Shown: piece by piece, positions 21,351 through 32,868 of the stretch
How the letters are laid out: each line of letters begins with the position of its first letter
Numbering within the stretch: the first letter of the stretch is position 1
Source of the DNA: Sorghum bicolor
Taxonomy: Eukaryota > Streptophyta > Magnoliopsida > Poales > Poaceae
DNA length: 64,000 bases
Assembly (NCBI RefSeq): GCF_000003195.3
Contig: NC_012874.2
Coordinates: 186,001-250,000, forward strand
Direction: 5' to 3'
Made by a program: the position numbers and the translations under genes
Notes under the pieces: model-generated
The model's input: the letters and a program-made list of their open reading frames with translations, nothing else
Told to the model about the DNA's origin: nothing
Databases searched by the model: none

Positions 21351-22758
21351 TCATTTTTGCTTATGAGCATCATCAGTAGTAGTGTCGTTGAGGTGATGGT
21401 CAGTTTGGTAGTAGACAACATCGCCATGGTCGCTGACGAAGTGGTCGACTCTGAGGCTCCTGAGGAGCACGCCAAGGAGGTGAAGTGGCAGCGGCCCTGA
21501 CTTGTGTGGCTCCCGGTAGTATCGCCCCAGCACCGGCTTGGCTGCCTTGGTCTGTTAATTGTTTTCAAACCAGATTTCAAATTTAGTTCATATATAATTA
21601 AGCTACTTATATATTACAGAAGAATATAATGCAGCAGCAAGACAACAATGGTAACAATTTCAGAAGCGCCATATATATATATATATATGAGCTAGCTAGC
21701 AGCTTAATTACAGCTTCGACGAGATGGTAGTGCGGGATCTGCGGGAAGAGGTGGTGGATGACATGGGTGCCGATGTCGTGGTGGATGCTGTTGATCCAGC
21801 CGTAGTCTCTGTCCACCGTCGTCAGCCCGCCGCGGAGGTAGCTCCATTCCTCGCCGCGGTACCAGGGGAGGCGCTCCTGGTGCCCATGGTGGTGCAGGTA
21901 AGTCACCAAGTCAAGCCACATCACAGACACCTGCATTACAATGCATGCATCCCTTCTTATTAATTACTGATTTAATTAATTTACGATATATATATATATA
22001 TCGTATGATACGTAGTAGTGATTAATTGGTGGTGGTTGGTTTTCTTATAATATATATTACCAGGTATGGAACGCCGTACATCTTGAGCACCTGGAGTGGG
22101 CCGAACGCGCACGACATGGCGAGGAGGAAGGCGAGCATGATGCACCAGCAGGTGGTCGAGAGTATGACGTCGCCCTTGTCCTTGGGGCTGAACAGTGGGC
22201 TGCTGGGAAGAAAGTGAGAGCCCCTCTTGCCAGGGCTCCTGTAGAACTGCAGCATGCATCCAAAGCGCAAACAAATATAATTGCTCCATGCATGCTTAAC
22301 ATCAGTTGTAGACTGAATATAATTAACATTTGGAAAATTTTGAGATATAATGATGCTCCATGCATGCATGTGTATGATATTAATTCTTATATTATTCAGA
22401 TTAATTATTAACACGTACCAGGTAGAGGGGGAATAAGAGCAGCGGGAAGGGGGGCGTGAATCTTAGCTTCTTTGCGCGAGGAGGCAATCGCCGGTACCGC
22501 CGCTCCGTCAGCTGCATTGCATTTTTCAAGCAGCTCAGAAAACACTGGCCGGCATCATCTATATATATACCATGCTCATTCATGGTATAAGATGGAAAGC
22601 TAGCGCACTACGTATACTATACAATAAGAGATGTACTGACCGGGTGCCATGACTCGTCCCTGTCGACGTGGCCGTGGTTCTGATGATGTGTTCTGTGGCT
22701 GATCCTCCTGCATTATATTATTCATGCATCATATCATTATTAAATATTATTATTATTA

Positions 22759-22790
<32 letters not shown>

Positions 22791-23398
22791 GCATGACCAT
22801 ATATATATATAAATTGAAGAGAACAAGCAAAGCAAGCTAATAAGGGAGGAATTGAAGAACATATATACCATCCATGGTAGGGGATGAGGATGAAGGAGTG
22901 GAGGAGATGACCAACCACGCTGTTAAGCGTCGCGTTGTCCGAGAAGCTCCCATGACCACTGCACCAAATTAAACATTACATATATATACACATGGACAAA
23001 TGGTCATCGATCATGGTCGTCGTGAGGAGGAAATTAAAGGAACGTTCGATGGGACGGCGCGCGTATAGCTAGAGTAGTAGGTACCAGTCGTGTCCCAAGA
23101 CGAAGAACGCCCAGAACATGGTCCCCTGCACCGCCCAGTAGAGCGGCCACACCGCCCAGCTATCCATGGCCGCCGCCGCCGCTCCCAGCGCCACCACCAC
23201 CGCCACGTCCCGCACCACGTACCACAGCGACCGCCAGGGGCTCTTGCGCCAGCAGTGCTCCGGCACCGCCGCCCGCACGTCGCCAATGCGGAACGGCGGC
23301 GCCTTCCCAGCGTCGAAGCCGTCCACCTGCCGCCGGCTCTTGTCGTCCTCTCTCGCCTTCGCCACCGCCTCCTCAACCTCATGATCCGTCGCCGCCAT
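21351..23398 (-). CDS. FAD3: Omega-3 fatty acid desaturase, ER type (FAD3-A), 7 exons
   Basis: Minus-strand exons 23085-23398, 22869-22958, 22641-22707, 22419-22511, 22061-22246, 21712-21930 and 21351-21551 join in frame to a 389-residue protein. FAD3 inserts the third double bond, converting linoleate to alpha-linolenate on ER phospholipids. The three di-iron histidine boxes are intact: HDCGH (103-107, completed by splicing the first two exons), HRTHH (139-143) and HVIHH (306-310). Hydrophobic spans lie around residues 60-100 and in the exon-5 product. There is no plastid transit peptide before [13 protein letters not shown], and the end DAHKQK is lysine-rich as in ER desaturases; together these favour FAD3 over FAD7/8. 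The exon-4 product ([18 protein letters not shown]) departs more from the family than that of the neighbouring copy. A TATA box lies about 90 bp upstream. Confidence 0.93.
22738..22793. repeat. (ATT)n microsatellite in FAD3-A intron 2
   Basis: About 55 bp of interrupted ATT/TTA trinucleotides in the intron between the HDCGH and HRTHH exons, a likely polymorphic simple repeat. Confidence 0.9.
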
Positions 23399-23485
23399 GG
23401 CTGGCGGTTGTGGTGGTGAACAAGCTAAGGTTTTGCTGCTTTTGCGGTGGTGGCGGCGTCGTCGTTTGGGTACTGCATGCGTCTA

Positions 23486-23494
23486 CTTATATAG
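23486..23494 (-). promoter_or_regulatory. FAD3: TATA box of FAD3-A
   Basis: The minus strand reads CTATATAAG, about 90 bp before the start codon at 23398. The spacing leaves a leader of roughly 60 bases, and no better candidate lies nearby. Confidence 0.6.
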
Positions 23495-24139
23495 TACTCC
23501 TATAAGCAGCAGGCAGCCAGCCAGCCAGTCAGAGGAAAACCATCCATCCATTCCAATTTTTAAAAAGTACATTAGTAACCGAGCACAATGCACGATCAGG
23601 TAGGCGGATTTCTTAATTGTTTCTTTGTTCTTTTCATTTTTTTTTTGTTACGCAATGGCTTACCTGTTTGTATTTTTTTTCAGGTAGCACAAAGCACGAG
23701 CTTAATATACAGAATAGTTTCGCTTTTTATTGCCCCACAAGTTTCGGATCATGTGTGAGGGCAGGTTTTAGAGCAAGCCTAATAAAATTTATCTATAAGC
23801 CAAGCCAAGTCATTATTAGACAAGTTTATTTAGAGTCTAGCACATACAACAATTAGTCCCTTTCTATAGTCTAAATATTGTTTTCTTATTCAATATACAA
23901 GGATAGGATGGGAAGAGTTAACCTCTGCTTAGAAAAAGCGTCTTGACATGCGTCACAAGCTCATCAACAAAAGCATTGCTTTCTCTCTCCGCTTTTACGT
24001 GTATATGAATGATATAACAGTCGAATCACACTGTTATTGTACCTGATACTATTATTTTTACAGTGACAGCCTGCTAGTTCACGAGCCCTCGCGCAGGCGG
24101 CAAGAGGTCAAGTTTCAATACAGTTGCAACAACACACTA

Positions 24140-24905
24140 ACTTGTATTTTTTTTCTATTTCATTTGATTTGGTTTGATATTTTCTTCTTTCCAATTCGGA
24201 TTTGGAACGATATGATTTGATATCCGATTCTGATTTGGAGGAGACATGCAAAAAAATCCAAGGACAAGTTGAGTAAAGCAGGGTGGTACGACAATACCCT
24301 GTGTATTTTACTTGTATTTTTTTCCGATTTCATTTGATTTGGTTTGATATTTTATTTTTTAAAATTCAGATTTCAAACAATTTGATTCGATTTTGATATT
24401 CGATCTCATTTGGAGGAGCGAGTCAAAATGATACTTTGCATATTTGACTTATATTTTTTTATGATTTCATTTAATTTGGTTTGATATTTCTTTTTCTGAT
24501 TTGGATTTAGAATGATTTGATATTCGATTCTGATTTCGAGGAGCAAGGCAAAAAAAATTTGGGGATGAGCTGAACAGAGTAGGATGGTACTACGATACCC
24601 TGCATATTTGATTTTTTTTTTCTCGATTTCATTTCATTTGGTTTGATATTTTCTTTTTTTTATTCGGTTTTAGAACGATTTGATTTGATTTGATATCCGA
24701 TTCTGATTTGGAGGAGAGAGTCAAAATATCCAAGGACAAGATGAGCATGATGGGATATTCTGTGTATTTGACTTATATTTTTTCTTGATTTGATTTAATA
24801 TTTTCTTTTTTTTTCGATTTAGAATGATTTGATTTGATTTGATATCTGATTGTGATTTGGAGGAGGAGTTAAAAAAATCGGGGACGAGCTGAGTAGAGGA
24901 GGGCG
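24140..24905. repeat. AT-rich imperfect tandem repeat, about five units of 140-170 bp
   Basis: The phrase tttcattt-gatttggtttgatatttt recurs at about 24160, 24330, 24467, 24628 and 24785. Each copy is followed by gatttgat(at)ccgattctgatttggagga and a caaggacaag/gggacgag segment. Spacing varies because of T-run length changes. It lies upstream of FAD3-A. Confidence 0.8.
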
Positions 24906-25162
24906 GTATTTTTTAGTGTAGATAGATACTCCACCGACCAAACTGTCCTCTCCCTGTTGATTTGAATAGCGTCCGTGCATATATATATGCACAGGACGTG
25001 CGTGCGGGCGTGCATATATTTGTTTTTTTTTGTTGCTATATTAGTAAATAAATTTTAAAACTGTGTCTGGGGCATGCAGTTTAGTGTGCCCATTAACTTT
25101 GGTTCATCGATGTTCCCCATGCAATGCATTGCATGTTCTCCACGCCCACGCCCACGGCACGG

Positions 25163-25393
25163 CATTGTTTAGTTTACTAAAAAAACAATTTTTTTAAGAT
25201 TTTTTATCACATCGAATCTTATGGTATATTCATAGAGCATTAAATATGATAAAAAAAACTAATTGCACAATTTGTCTGTAAATTGCGAGACGAATCTTTT
25301 AAGTCTAGTTACTCTATGATTGGACAATGTTTGTCAAATAAAAATGAAAGTGAGTGTTAAAATCCAAAAACTTTTTGGATCTAAACAAGACCT
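25163..25393. mobile_element. MITE, TTGTTTAGTT family copy
   Basis: Starts cattgtttagtttac and ends ggatctaaacaagacct, with the family core (aactaattgcacaatttg, gcgagacgaatctttt). About 230 bp, non-coding, moderately diverged ends. Confidence 0.75.
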
Positions 25394-25452
25394 CAACCTG
25401 GCCGCCCGTCGTAGAAGCCGGACGTTTGCACAGACACAGCCTGCTGTATGTA

Positions 25453-25711
25453 CTCCCTCTGTCCATAAAAGAATCAATTCTTAGAATCCGTATCCGTCAA
25501 ACTTTTTTAAGTTTGACTAATTTTATAGAAAATGGTAACAAATCTATGATATAAAATACGTATCATATGAAAATATATTCTATAGTGAATCTAATGATAC
25601 TAATTTGATACCATAAATCTTAGTATTTTTTTCTAGAAATTTGGTTAAAGTTTAAAAAGTTTGACTTAGAACAACTTTAAAAATTGATTCTTTCGTAGAC
25701 GGAGCAACGAG
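25453..25711. mobile_element. Stowaway-type MITE
   Basis: Ends ctccctctgtccataaaagaatc and gattctttcgtagacggag form inverted repeats of the Stowaway ctccctccgt type, with ta at the left flank and a degraded right flank. The inner arms pair around aaaaagtttgac. About 260 bp, non-coding. Confidence 0.75.
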
Positions 25712-25989
25712 TAGCTGCGACGACGGTGCCCACGGAGTCGGAGAGGGCTGCCTGCCTGTCCGCGTCGATTCCTAGTCTGGGACTCTGGGTCGGCGACACA
25801 ATGGGTGGCTAGAATTATGGATTATGGAGTTATGCGCACCCTTACAATTTAACTAGAGCTGGCTCTAGGTCTACTAAATTTTGGTTCTAGCCTACAACTT
25901 AAGTTCCTCTTACTAGGTTCTTAACCATCCGATCTAGCTAAACGGATGGCTCTTATTATTTTCAAGTATTGTAAAATTTCACTATTTTT

Positions 25990-27190
25990 TCTGTTTTTTT
26001 TTTGAATTTCGGAGTTTCTGTTACTCATCCGACGCAGCCAAATCGCTGGTCACCAAACCCTCAAACTCCTGAGGTACATGATCCCAAGTGGTGTTTGTGC
26101 AAGGGAAGACTACAACCAACCGTGGCCAAAGCATGTGCCACTTTATTACAAGCACGCTTACAAGCGTTATTTCTACGAGAATTAAATTCAGAGCTAATAA
26201 GAAACTTCGTCTCAGTTATCAGACCTGCATGACAGGCTATGATTTCTGAGTGAGATGACCTGCGCCGGCCTGGGCATCCCTGATGACAAAACCGCACCCT
26301 CCATCTTTCCGTTCTGGATTGAAATTTGAAAGTGCCATCTGTATTTATCTTCAGCACACCCTCCAGCGGACGCACCCACTGGATTCTCTGACGAATTTCC
26401 GACAACGTCCTCATCGTTTGAGGATTCAGTAACCTGTCCGCCTGAAACGCAGCACTGTAGGCGATTTCAGCTGAAGCACGGCTTCTTCCTTTATTTCTGT
26501 CATCCCACCATAACCATAACAGCACAATCACTATATAAGTTGGTCCTTGGTTCAGCTTAAAAATCCCGGCTCGAGGCTGCCTCTGACAGGTTGCAGCGTC
26601 GTATCTCCTCCATCTGTAATTCTCTCCACACCACTTTTACTTCCTTACATTTCAGAAACAGGTGAGCACCATCTTCATCCAGCCGTTCACATACACAGCA
26701 TTTTTGTCGTTCTTCATTCCCCTCCTCTGCAAACTGCTAGGGTGTTGTGGCTCAATTGCCACATCTTAGGTGGACAGTCAAGGTTCCATAGTTTCTTCCA
26801 AAAATCTGATTCCCCATCACTCCCCTCGATCGGCCCCAGCAGCAATATGCCTGCGCTGCTTCTTGATTTCACTATCACGATGGACTTTATATGCAGATTT
26901 TACAGAGAACATTCCTCTAGTATCAAAATGCCAGCCGACTGCATCATCCATGTCCATGTGAATAGGGACTGACCTGATAATTTGTATGTCCTCTTCCTAA
27001 AATATTTGTTCTAACAGGTTGATGTCCCACTATTCTGAATATGGATCTCTCAACTCAGCCACCTTAGTAATTAGATTTCTTCCTTTCGGTGTTATCGGCT
27101 TCCTGGTTATATCACGTGGTAGCCACGGATCCGACCAGATGTTGATATTCTGGCGGTGGGCCGTTGCCGACCCTCCAGATCGTGTCCTCC
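25990..27190 (-). mobile_element. LINE 3' fragment (zinc-knuckle and RNase H region)
   Basis: The minus strand reads LKINTDGTF, CHQGCPG, SEIIACHAGLI and CNKVAHALATVGC. This is the RNase H-like (RVT_3) domain that ends many plant LINE-type ORF2 proteins, frame-broken in the middle. Upstream on that strand (26600-26990) are pieces of the zf-RVT region. A T-run at about 25987-26000 on the plus strand marks the 3' poly(A) end. The reverse transcriptase itself is absent, so the copy is 5'-truncated. Confidence 0.65.
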
Positions 27191-27204
27191 TTCAGAGTTT
27201 GCCC

Positions 27205-27395
27205 GTGATACTTGATCAAACCTATAACGAGCTGCTAGTCTTATTTCCCACCAAAAAAGGGGGAAAAAGAAGAGGAAAAGTAAGCTAGTACAGCTCCAAA
27301 GGAGCATACTAGACATCAGCAACTTTATTACATTGCAGTTCTCCAGCATGCTTGAAAACCACAAGTTCACCTTCCCTAGTTTCATCTTACAATCC
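27205..27395. repeat. 190-bp segment shared with 47960-48175
   Basis: From acttgatcaaacctataacg to ccacaagttcaccttccc this sequence matches the 3' flank of GRXS16 nearly base for base, except around a purine-rich run (gggggaaaaagaagagg here, a long G tract there). It is a dispersed duplication or a fragment of a mobile element. Confidence 0.75.
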
Positions 27396-27914
27396 AGTTT
27401 TTCTACTAAAAAAATATTGCTGTAGCAAAAACTAAGTATATACACGGTAAAAGCTCCACGACCGTACGTAGGGCTACTTGTGCACTGTAAAAGCTCCATG
27501 ACGGGTGGCTCCGGCCACCGTAGCGTAGGAATCACACTTGACGTGCTCTCCTACCTGGTACGCCAGTTGTCGCGGGGTCAAAACCGCGGCAATCATTATT
27601 GCAGTTCATGGCAGTGTCAGAGTGTGTGGGTGGCTCAGGTGGACTCGGAACACAAGAGTCACAGATGAGACGCAACAGTTTATCTTGGTTCGGGCTATCA
27701 GGGCCCTACATCTAGCTGCTAATGATCCTTATACTCAACAGCACTCAAAATCTGGAGGTTACAATAGAGTGTAAGAGAGAGATTATTTAGTAGGGGATCG
27801 CTCGGTGCTGATCACAGAAACCTCGCCACCAGAGCCTTCCCCCTCACAAGAAACCTCGCCGCCGCATATGGTGTGAGGGAAATTTTCTCCTCTAGTGTGC
27901 AAATGATTAAGAAC

Positions 27915-30900
27915 TGTTTAGTTTTTTTAGATAAGGGATAATAAATATCCGGCCTCTACATTTAGAGATGTACACAGCCAATTATTACAAAGTTTAGGAA
28001 TAAAGAGAAAAAAGCAAACCATGGTCTCATACAATGACTAGGACTCTAGAGTAAACAGTAAAAATGTTTCCATCATTTATTAGAAACCTCTAAAGCAATC
28101 GTCTCTAATCTCTTGCTTATCAAAGATAGGATGTCTTTGGTTTGCTCATCACGCTGCAGTGGGGCCTAGAATCGGAGCCAATATGCTCCCCTAAAAATAA
28201 CCTGCACAATAAAGTTAGTTTTGAGTTTGTTAAAAATAATATCATTCTGGCAACGCCAGATAGCCCAGCACATGGCAGCAATCCCAACCCAAATCATATC
28301 TCTAAGCTTCTTATTCTAATTGCCAAGCCAGGTACCAAACATGTGTTTGATAGATCTAGGTGGGGTTAAACTAGTAGCAAAGAAAATAATTCTCCAAATC
28401 ATCTTAGTGAAAGAGCAATCAATGAATAAGTGTTGAATGGTCTCATTTATATTACAACAGACACATTTCTGGCTTCCTTTCCAATTCTTCCTAGCGAGGT
28501 TGTCTTTGGTTAGAACAACTCTCTTTTGGAGGAACCAAAGAAAGATTTTGATCTTTAGAGGAATTCTAATTTTCCAGAGTTTCCTGTGACGAAAAGGTGG
28601 TTGTGTATCAATGAGATGGAGATACAGTGAGCGGACAGAAAATAAACCAGATTTAGTTAAGTTTCATCTAAAATAGTCCAAACGAGCCACTAATCCAACA
28701 CTCGAAATTTGTGCTACTAAGTTGAGCCATTCTAAAAGTTTATCACCCACCAGTGCCCTGCAAAGGAAATGTTGAGGGGACTAGTGGCGATCACTTGATA
28801 CAGTTGCATGACGATCACACACTATATTATAAATAAAGGGAAGGGTATTTTACTTTTAGAGGCTTTACTCCCACCCAAATGTCCTCCCAGAACCTCGTCT
28901 TGGTTCCATTTTTAACATCAAAGGACCCATTAGCTAGCACCTCATCTTTAATACGCATGAGGCCTCTCCAAAAATGTGAATCATTGGGTTTGGCTTTGAC
29001 TTGGGTGAGGGTTTTTGAACGTAGGTACTTATTTGTTAAGAGGGACTGCCATAGGCCCTCTGTGTTCAGTAGATTTACCAACCACTTAGACAATAAACAT
29101 TTATTCTATAGTTGTAAGTCTAGGATACCTAAACCCCCTTGTTCCTTATGACGACATAATATATCCCATCTGACAAGTCTATATCTATGTTTGTCAGAAG
29201 ATCCTTGCCAGAAGAACCTTGATCTAAAAAAGTCAAGGTTCTTGAGTACTTCCTTAGAAATCTCAAAGAAGGGCATCATAAACATGGGTAGGCTGCTTAA
29301 GACACAGTTTAGCAGAACCAGTCTTCCCCCATAAGACAAGTATTTTGCTTTCCAACAAGAGAGTTTCTTTTGGAAACGTTCTTCTATTATTCTTCATTCA
29401 GAATTCAGGAGTTGTCTATGGTGCATTGGGATCCCCAGATATCTGAAGGGATATTTCCCTGCATTACACCCAATGAGACTAGTATAATAGGGCTCTATCT
29501 CTTTAGTTGAACCATAGCAGAAAATTTCACTCTTGTGGAAGTTGATCTTAGCAAAAGTTTTAGATTCTTTGCTTGTTCAGAGTCGTGATCTAGGAAGATA
29601 ATGGTGTTATCTGCATATTGTAGAATAGATAAACCATCATCAACAAGGTGGGGTATGACTCCTCTTATTAGTCCATCGGCTTTTGCTCTGTTAATAAGGA
29701 GAGCTAGCATATCAGCCTATGGGGGACATAGGATCTCCCTGCCTGAGACCACATTTTGTCTGAAAGTAGGGACCAACATGATCATTGACTTTGATCCCCA
29801 CACTTTCCCCAGTGGCCATACTTTGTACCCACCTCCACCATTTAGGGGAGAAACCTTTCATGCGTAAGGTTTGTTGTAGGAATGACCATTTGACCTTATC
29901 ATATGCCTTTTCGAAATCAATTTTAAAGATGATCCCATTTCGTTTTTTAGTGTGTAACTCATGAATAGTTTCGTGTAATATCACTACTCCTTCCATGATA
30001 TTCCTACCCGGCATAAAGGCAGTCTGCGTCGGGCTCACCACAGTTTTTGCGACCATATTCATCCTATTTGTGCCTACCTTTGTGAATATTTTGAAACTCA
30101 CATTGAGGACACAAATTAGTCTATATTGCTGAATTTTAGTGGCATTTTGAATTTTTGGAAGTAAGGTAATAATTTCAAAATTCAGGCTATAAAGGTCAAG
30201 AGCCTCCTGATGGAGGTCAGCAAAGAGGTGTAGAAGGTCGTCCTTGATAACTTCCCAAAACACCTGATAGAATTCCGCAGGGAATCCGTTTGGGCCTGGA
30301 GCTTTATTATGCTCCGTTTGGAATACTGCTTCCCTCACCTCAGATGCGGTGAAAGGACTAATTAGGATATCATTTTCTTCCGGGGATACTTTCGGAATAT
30401 CTAAAGATTGATCTTCCATAAGTGTGATCCCGGAGTGTTCAGGTGGTCCAAAGAGATTTTTATAGTACGTAGTAATATGGCTTTTGAGACGGACGTCCCT
30501 AGAAAGCGTACCTCGATCATCTTCAAGTTTATAGATGTGTTGCTTACGGTGTCTCCCATTAGCCACTAGATGGAAAAAACGAGTGTTAGCATCCTCTTTG
30601 GTTTTGACTTTGGCTCGCTCATATCATTTCAGTTCCTCTTCTCTCAGAAGGGTAACTAGGCGCTCTTTGAGATAGTGTTTAAGATTAATTTCTTGATTGA
30701 GTATCCTCTGCTTTTTTTCTAGAATCTCTAAACGGGCTAGCAGAGTTTTTTTTCTCCTTTTAAGTCCCTGCGGTGTGTTTAGCCTAGCATCTTAGATATT
30801 GTCTGAGCCTATGGATTTTTTACTGCCAACGTATAAGTGGGGTCAGCTCAGAGCATGGGGCCTGCCAATTATTTGCAACCATGTCATAAAATCCATCGCG

Positions 30901-31564
30901 TATCAACCAGCCTCTCTCAAATTTGAAAGGACGGTTTTGGGTCAGATGGGTTGAGGCTCCTATATTGAGCACTAGGGGGGTATGATCTATAATATTTCTG
31001 TCTCTGGATTGTACAGTTGAGTTGTCAGTGGGAATTGAGATTTCTATTCAGTGCTCACGAGGACTCTGTCTAACTTTTCAAAAGTTGGATAATCCCCTAG
31101 CCCCGCCCAAGCAAGTGTACTGGCGTCCTGACATCATAATCTCCTTAAGATCCAGGGATTCGATGACAACATTAAAAAGATTAGGCCATTTGGGGTCAAA
31201 ATCCCCTGGGCTCTTATCCTCAAAACCTCGCATTAATTTAATTAAGGTCCCCCCCAATGATATACGGAAGAGTTCCTTTGGAGCAAGTGTTAGCGAGTTC
31301 CGCTAGGAAAGCACTTTTGTTCTGTGCTTGAGCTGGCCCATAGACTGCAAATAAATTAAATTTGAAGTCATTAAATTTGCATCTGAGGGTGAACTTTACA
31401 TAGAAATCCCCCTCATCAATGGCCCCGATATCAAAGAAATTTAGGTCCACACCTAGTAGAATACCTCCTGATCTACCATGAGGGGCCATGGTGTGCCAAA
31501 GAAAGTCACGACCCCCACAAAGGTTTTTAAGGATATGATCCGCGAAAGATTCCGGCCCGATCAT
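27915..31564 (-). mobile_element. Degenerate LINE (non-LTR retrotransposon), 5'-truncated
   Basis: Reading down the minus strand: an endonuclease (EEP) C-terminal part at 31564-31020 (GGILLGVDLNFFDIGA, VYGPAQAQNKSAFL, IIGGDLN), a reverse transcriptase at 30566-29500 (NKAPGPNGFPAEFY, KIDFEKAYDKVKWSFL, GLRQGDPMSP), the post-RT region at 29339-28827 (YLSYGGRLVLLN, FWEDIWVG) and zf-RVT pieces near 28560-28400. The catalytic YADD reads YADN at about 29605. Several stops and frameshifts separate the parts. The endonuclease N-terminus is missing. It sits in the spacer between the two FAD3 genes. Confidence 0.85.
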
Positions 31565-32868
31565 TAACCTCTAGCTGCAATGTTGGAACATAATCAACTA
31601 TGTGTCTGATTGATTGCTCGAATGACCCTAGCCTCGCTCGTATCTGTGAGCCAGGTGCGCTAGAGGTGCATACTATGCAAGGTCCCCGTGTTTGGTTACT
31701 TCCATGCACACAGCCTGGCTAGGAAGAAAAGTTTGGTTGCTTGCATCAACTAGTTAGTTTGAAAATCTCATGCAAGAGACTTTGTTTGGTTACCTCCATC
31801 ACTATGTTGTCAAGTCTGTGTTCAGACATATTAAACCATCTTGGGAAGCAAAATAATGAGTAATAAGTACAAATTAATCATGAAGCTAGAATGTACTAGT
31901 TGATGGTGTAAGCATAACAAAGCATTTGATGCACAAATTGTGATCTGAGGAGCTCAGGAGCACATAAACCACCTCATGATGGAATTAAGGCAAGGCAAGA
32001 ACACTATCTAATCCCTGCAGTGCAGAGATAAAAAAAAATCTCTGCAGTACAAATTATTGGAGAACTAAAGGTGAGATATAAGTAGCAAGGAATCACACGA
32101 GATCTTCAGTAGCAAGATTTTTTTTTCGCGATCGGATGAGGGAGATAAGGAACAAGAAAAAAAATCAAAGCCCAGGTGCAGTGGGCGAGCCAGGACAGCC
32201 AAGGGGGAAGGGCATTACCGCATTAGCATTAGCAATAACACTGAGGTGAGGGGCTAGTATTAATCCAGTAATCCCTTGAGTAAGCAAGCAAAGTCTCAAA
32301 GCAAGTTGCAACACTCCCCACACGCTTGCCCATGCTCTCGACTCCAACGCAAAATGTGATGTCATTAGTAGCCATATAATAATTAAATTCCAAATAAAAT
32401 GGTACAGACGAAGCCCAATTTGTACCACACAACACAACGTTTTCGAGAGGTAGGAAATACAAATTTCAGAGAGTAGTGGCCATGCAACCACCGTTACACG
32501 AATCTAGGGCTCCAACTCAACATCTAGGTAGTACATGCAAGCCATAATTATATTGTATAGTATATAGTAGGAGTGATGCTTAGCTACGATCTAGTGGGCG
32601 GAATGATTTTAATTCTGAACCTGATGAGGCAATGAACCAATGTGTAGTAAGTAGCTAGTCCTGTGGTGTTGCAGGGCTGCCCGCCTGTCACAAATCACAA
32701 TATAATCAAACCTGTTCTTCAACTAGAGGATCCCTTAGGTTGCTTGCTTATTTGATTTTCTCATGCCTATGCTAGGCTTCAATTCCATATTATATATGGA
32801 GTTGAAGTTCTTCTGTGGCTTGTTGTAAAAAAAAAATATTGTTACTTTGGCCAGTCTTTGAGAACCTA
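31565..32868. other. Spacer downstream of FAD3-B, no gene seen
   Basis: AT-rich non-coding DNA. At 31690-31800 the phrase gtttggttac-tccat recurs two or three times in a small repeat. No conserved coding segment is visible on either strand before the FAD3-B stop codon. Confidence 0.4.

Noticed and set aside
23090..23419. Plus-strand His/Arg-rich frames opposite FAD3 first exons
   Set aside because: Antisense shadows of GC-rich desaturase exons; no conservation of their own.
26547..26972. Plus-strand 141-residue frame in the LINE 3' fragment
   Set aside because: It lies opposite zf-RVT-like sequence on the minus strand and has no features of its own.
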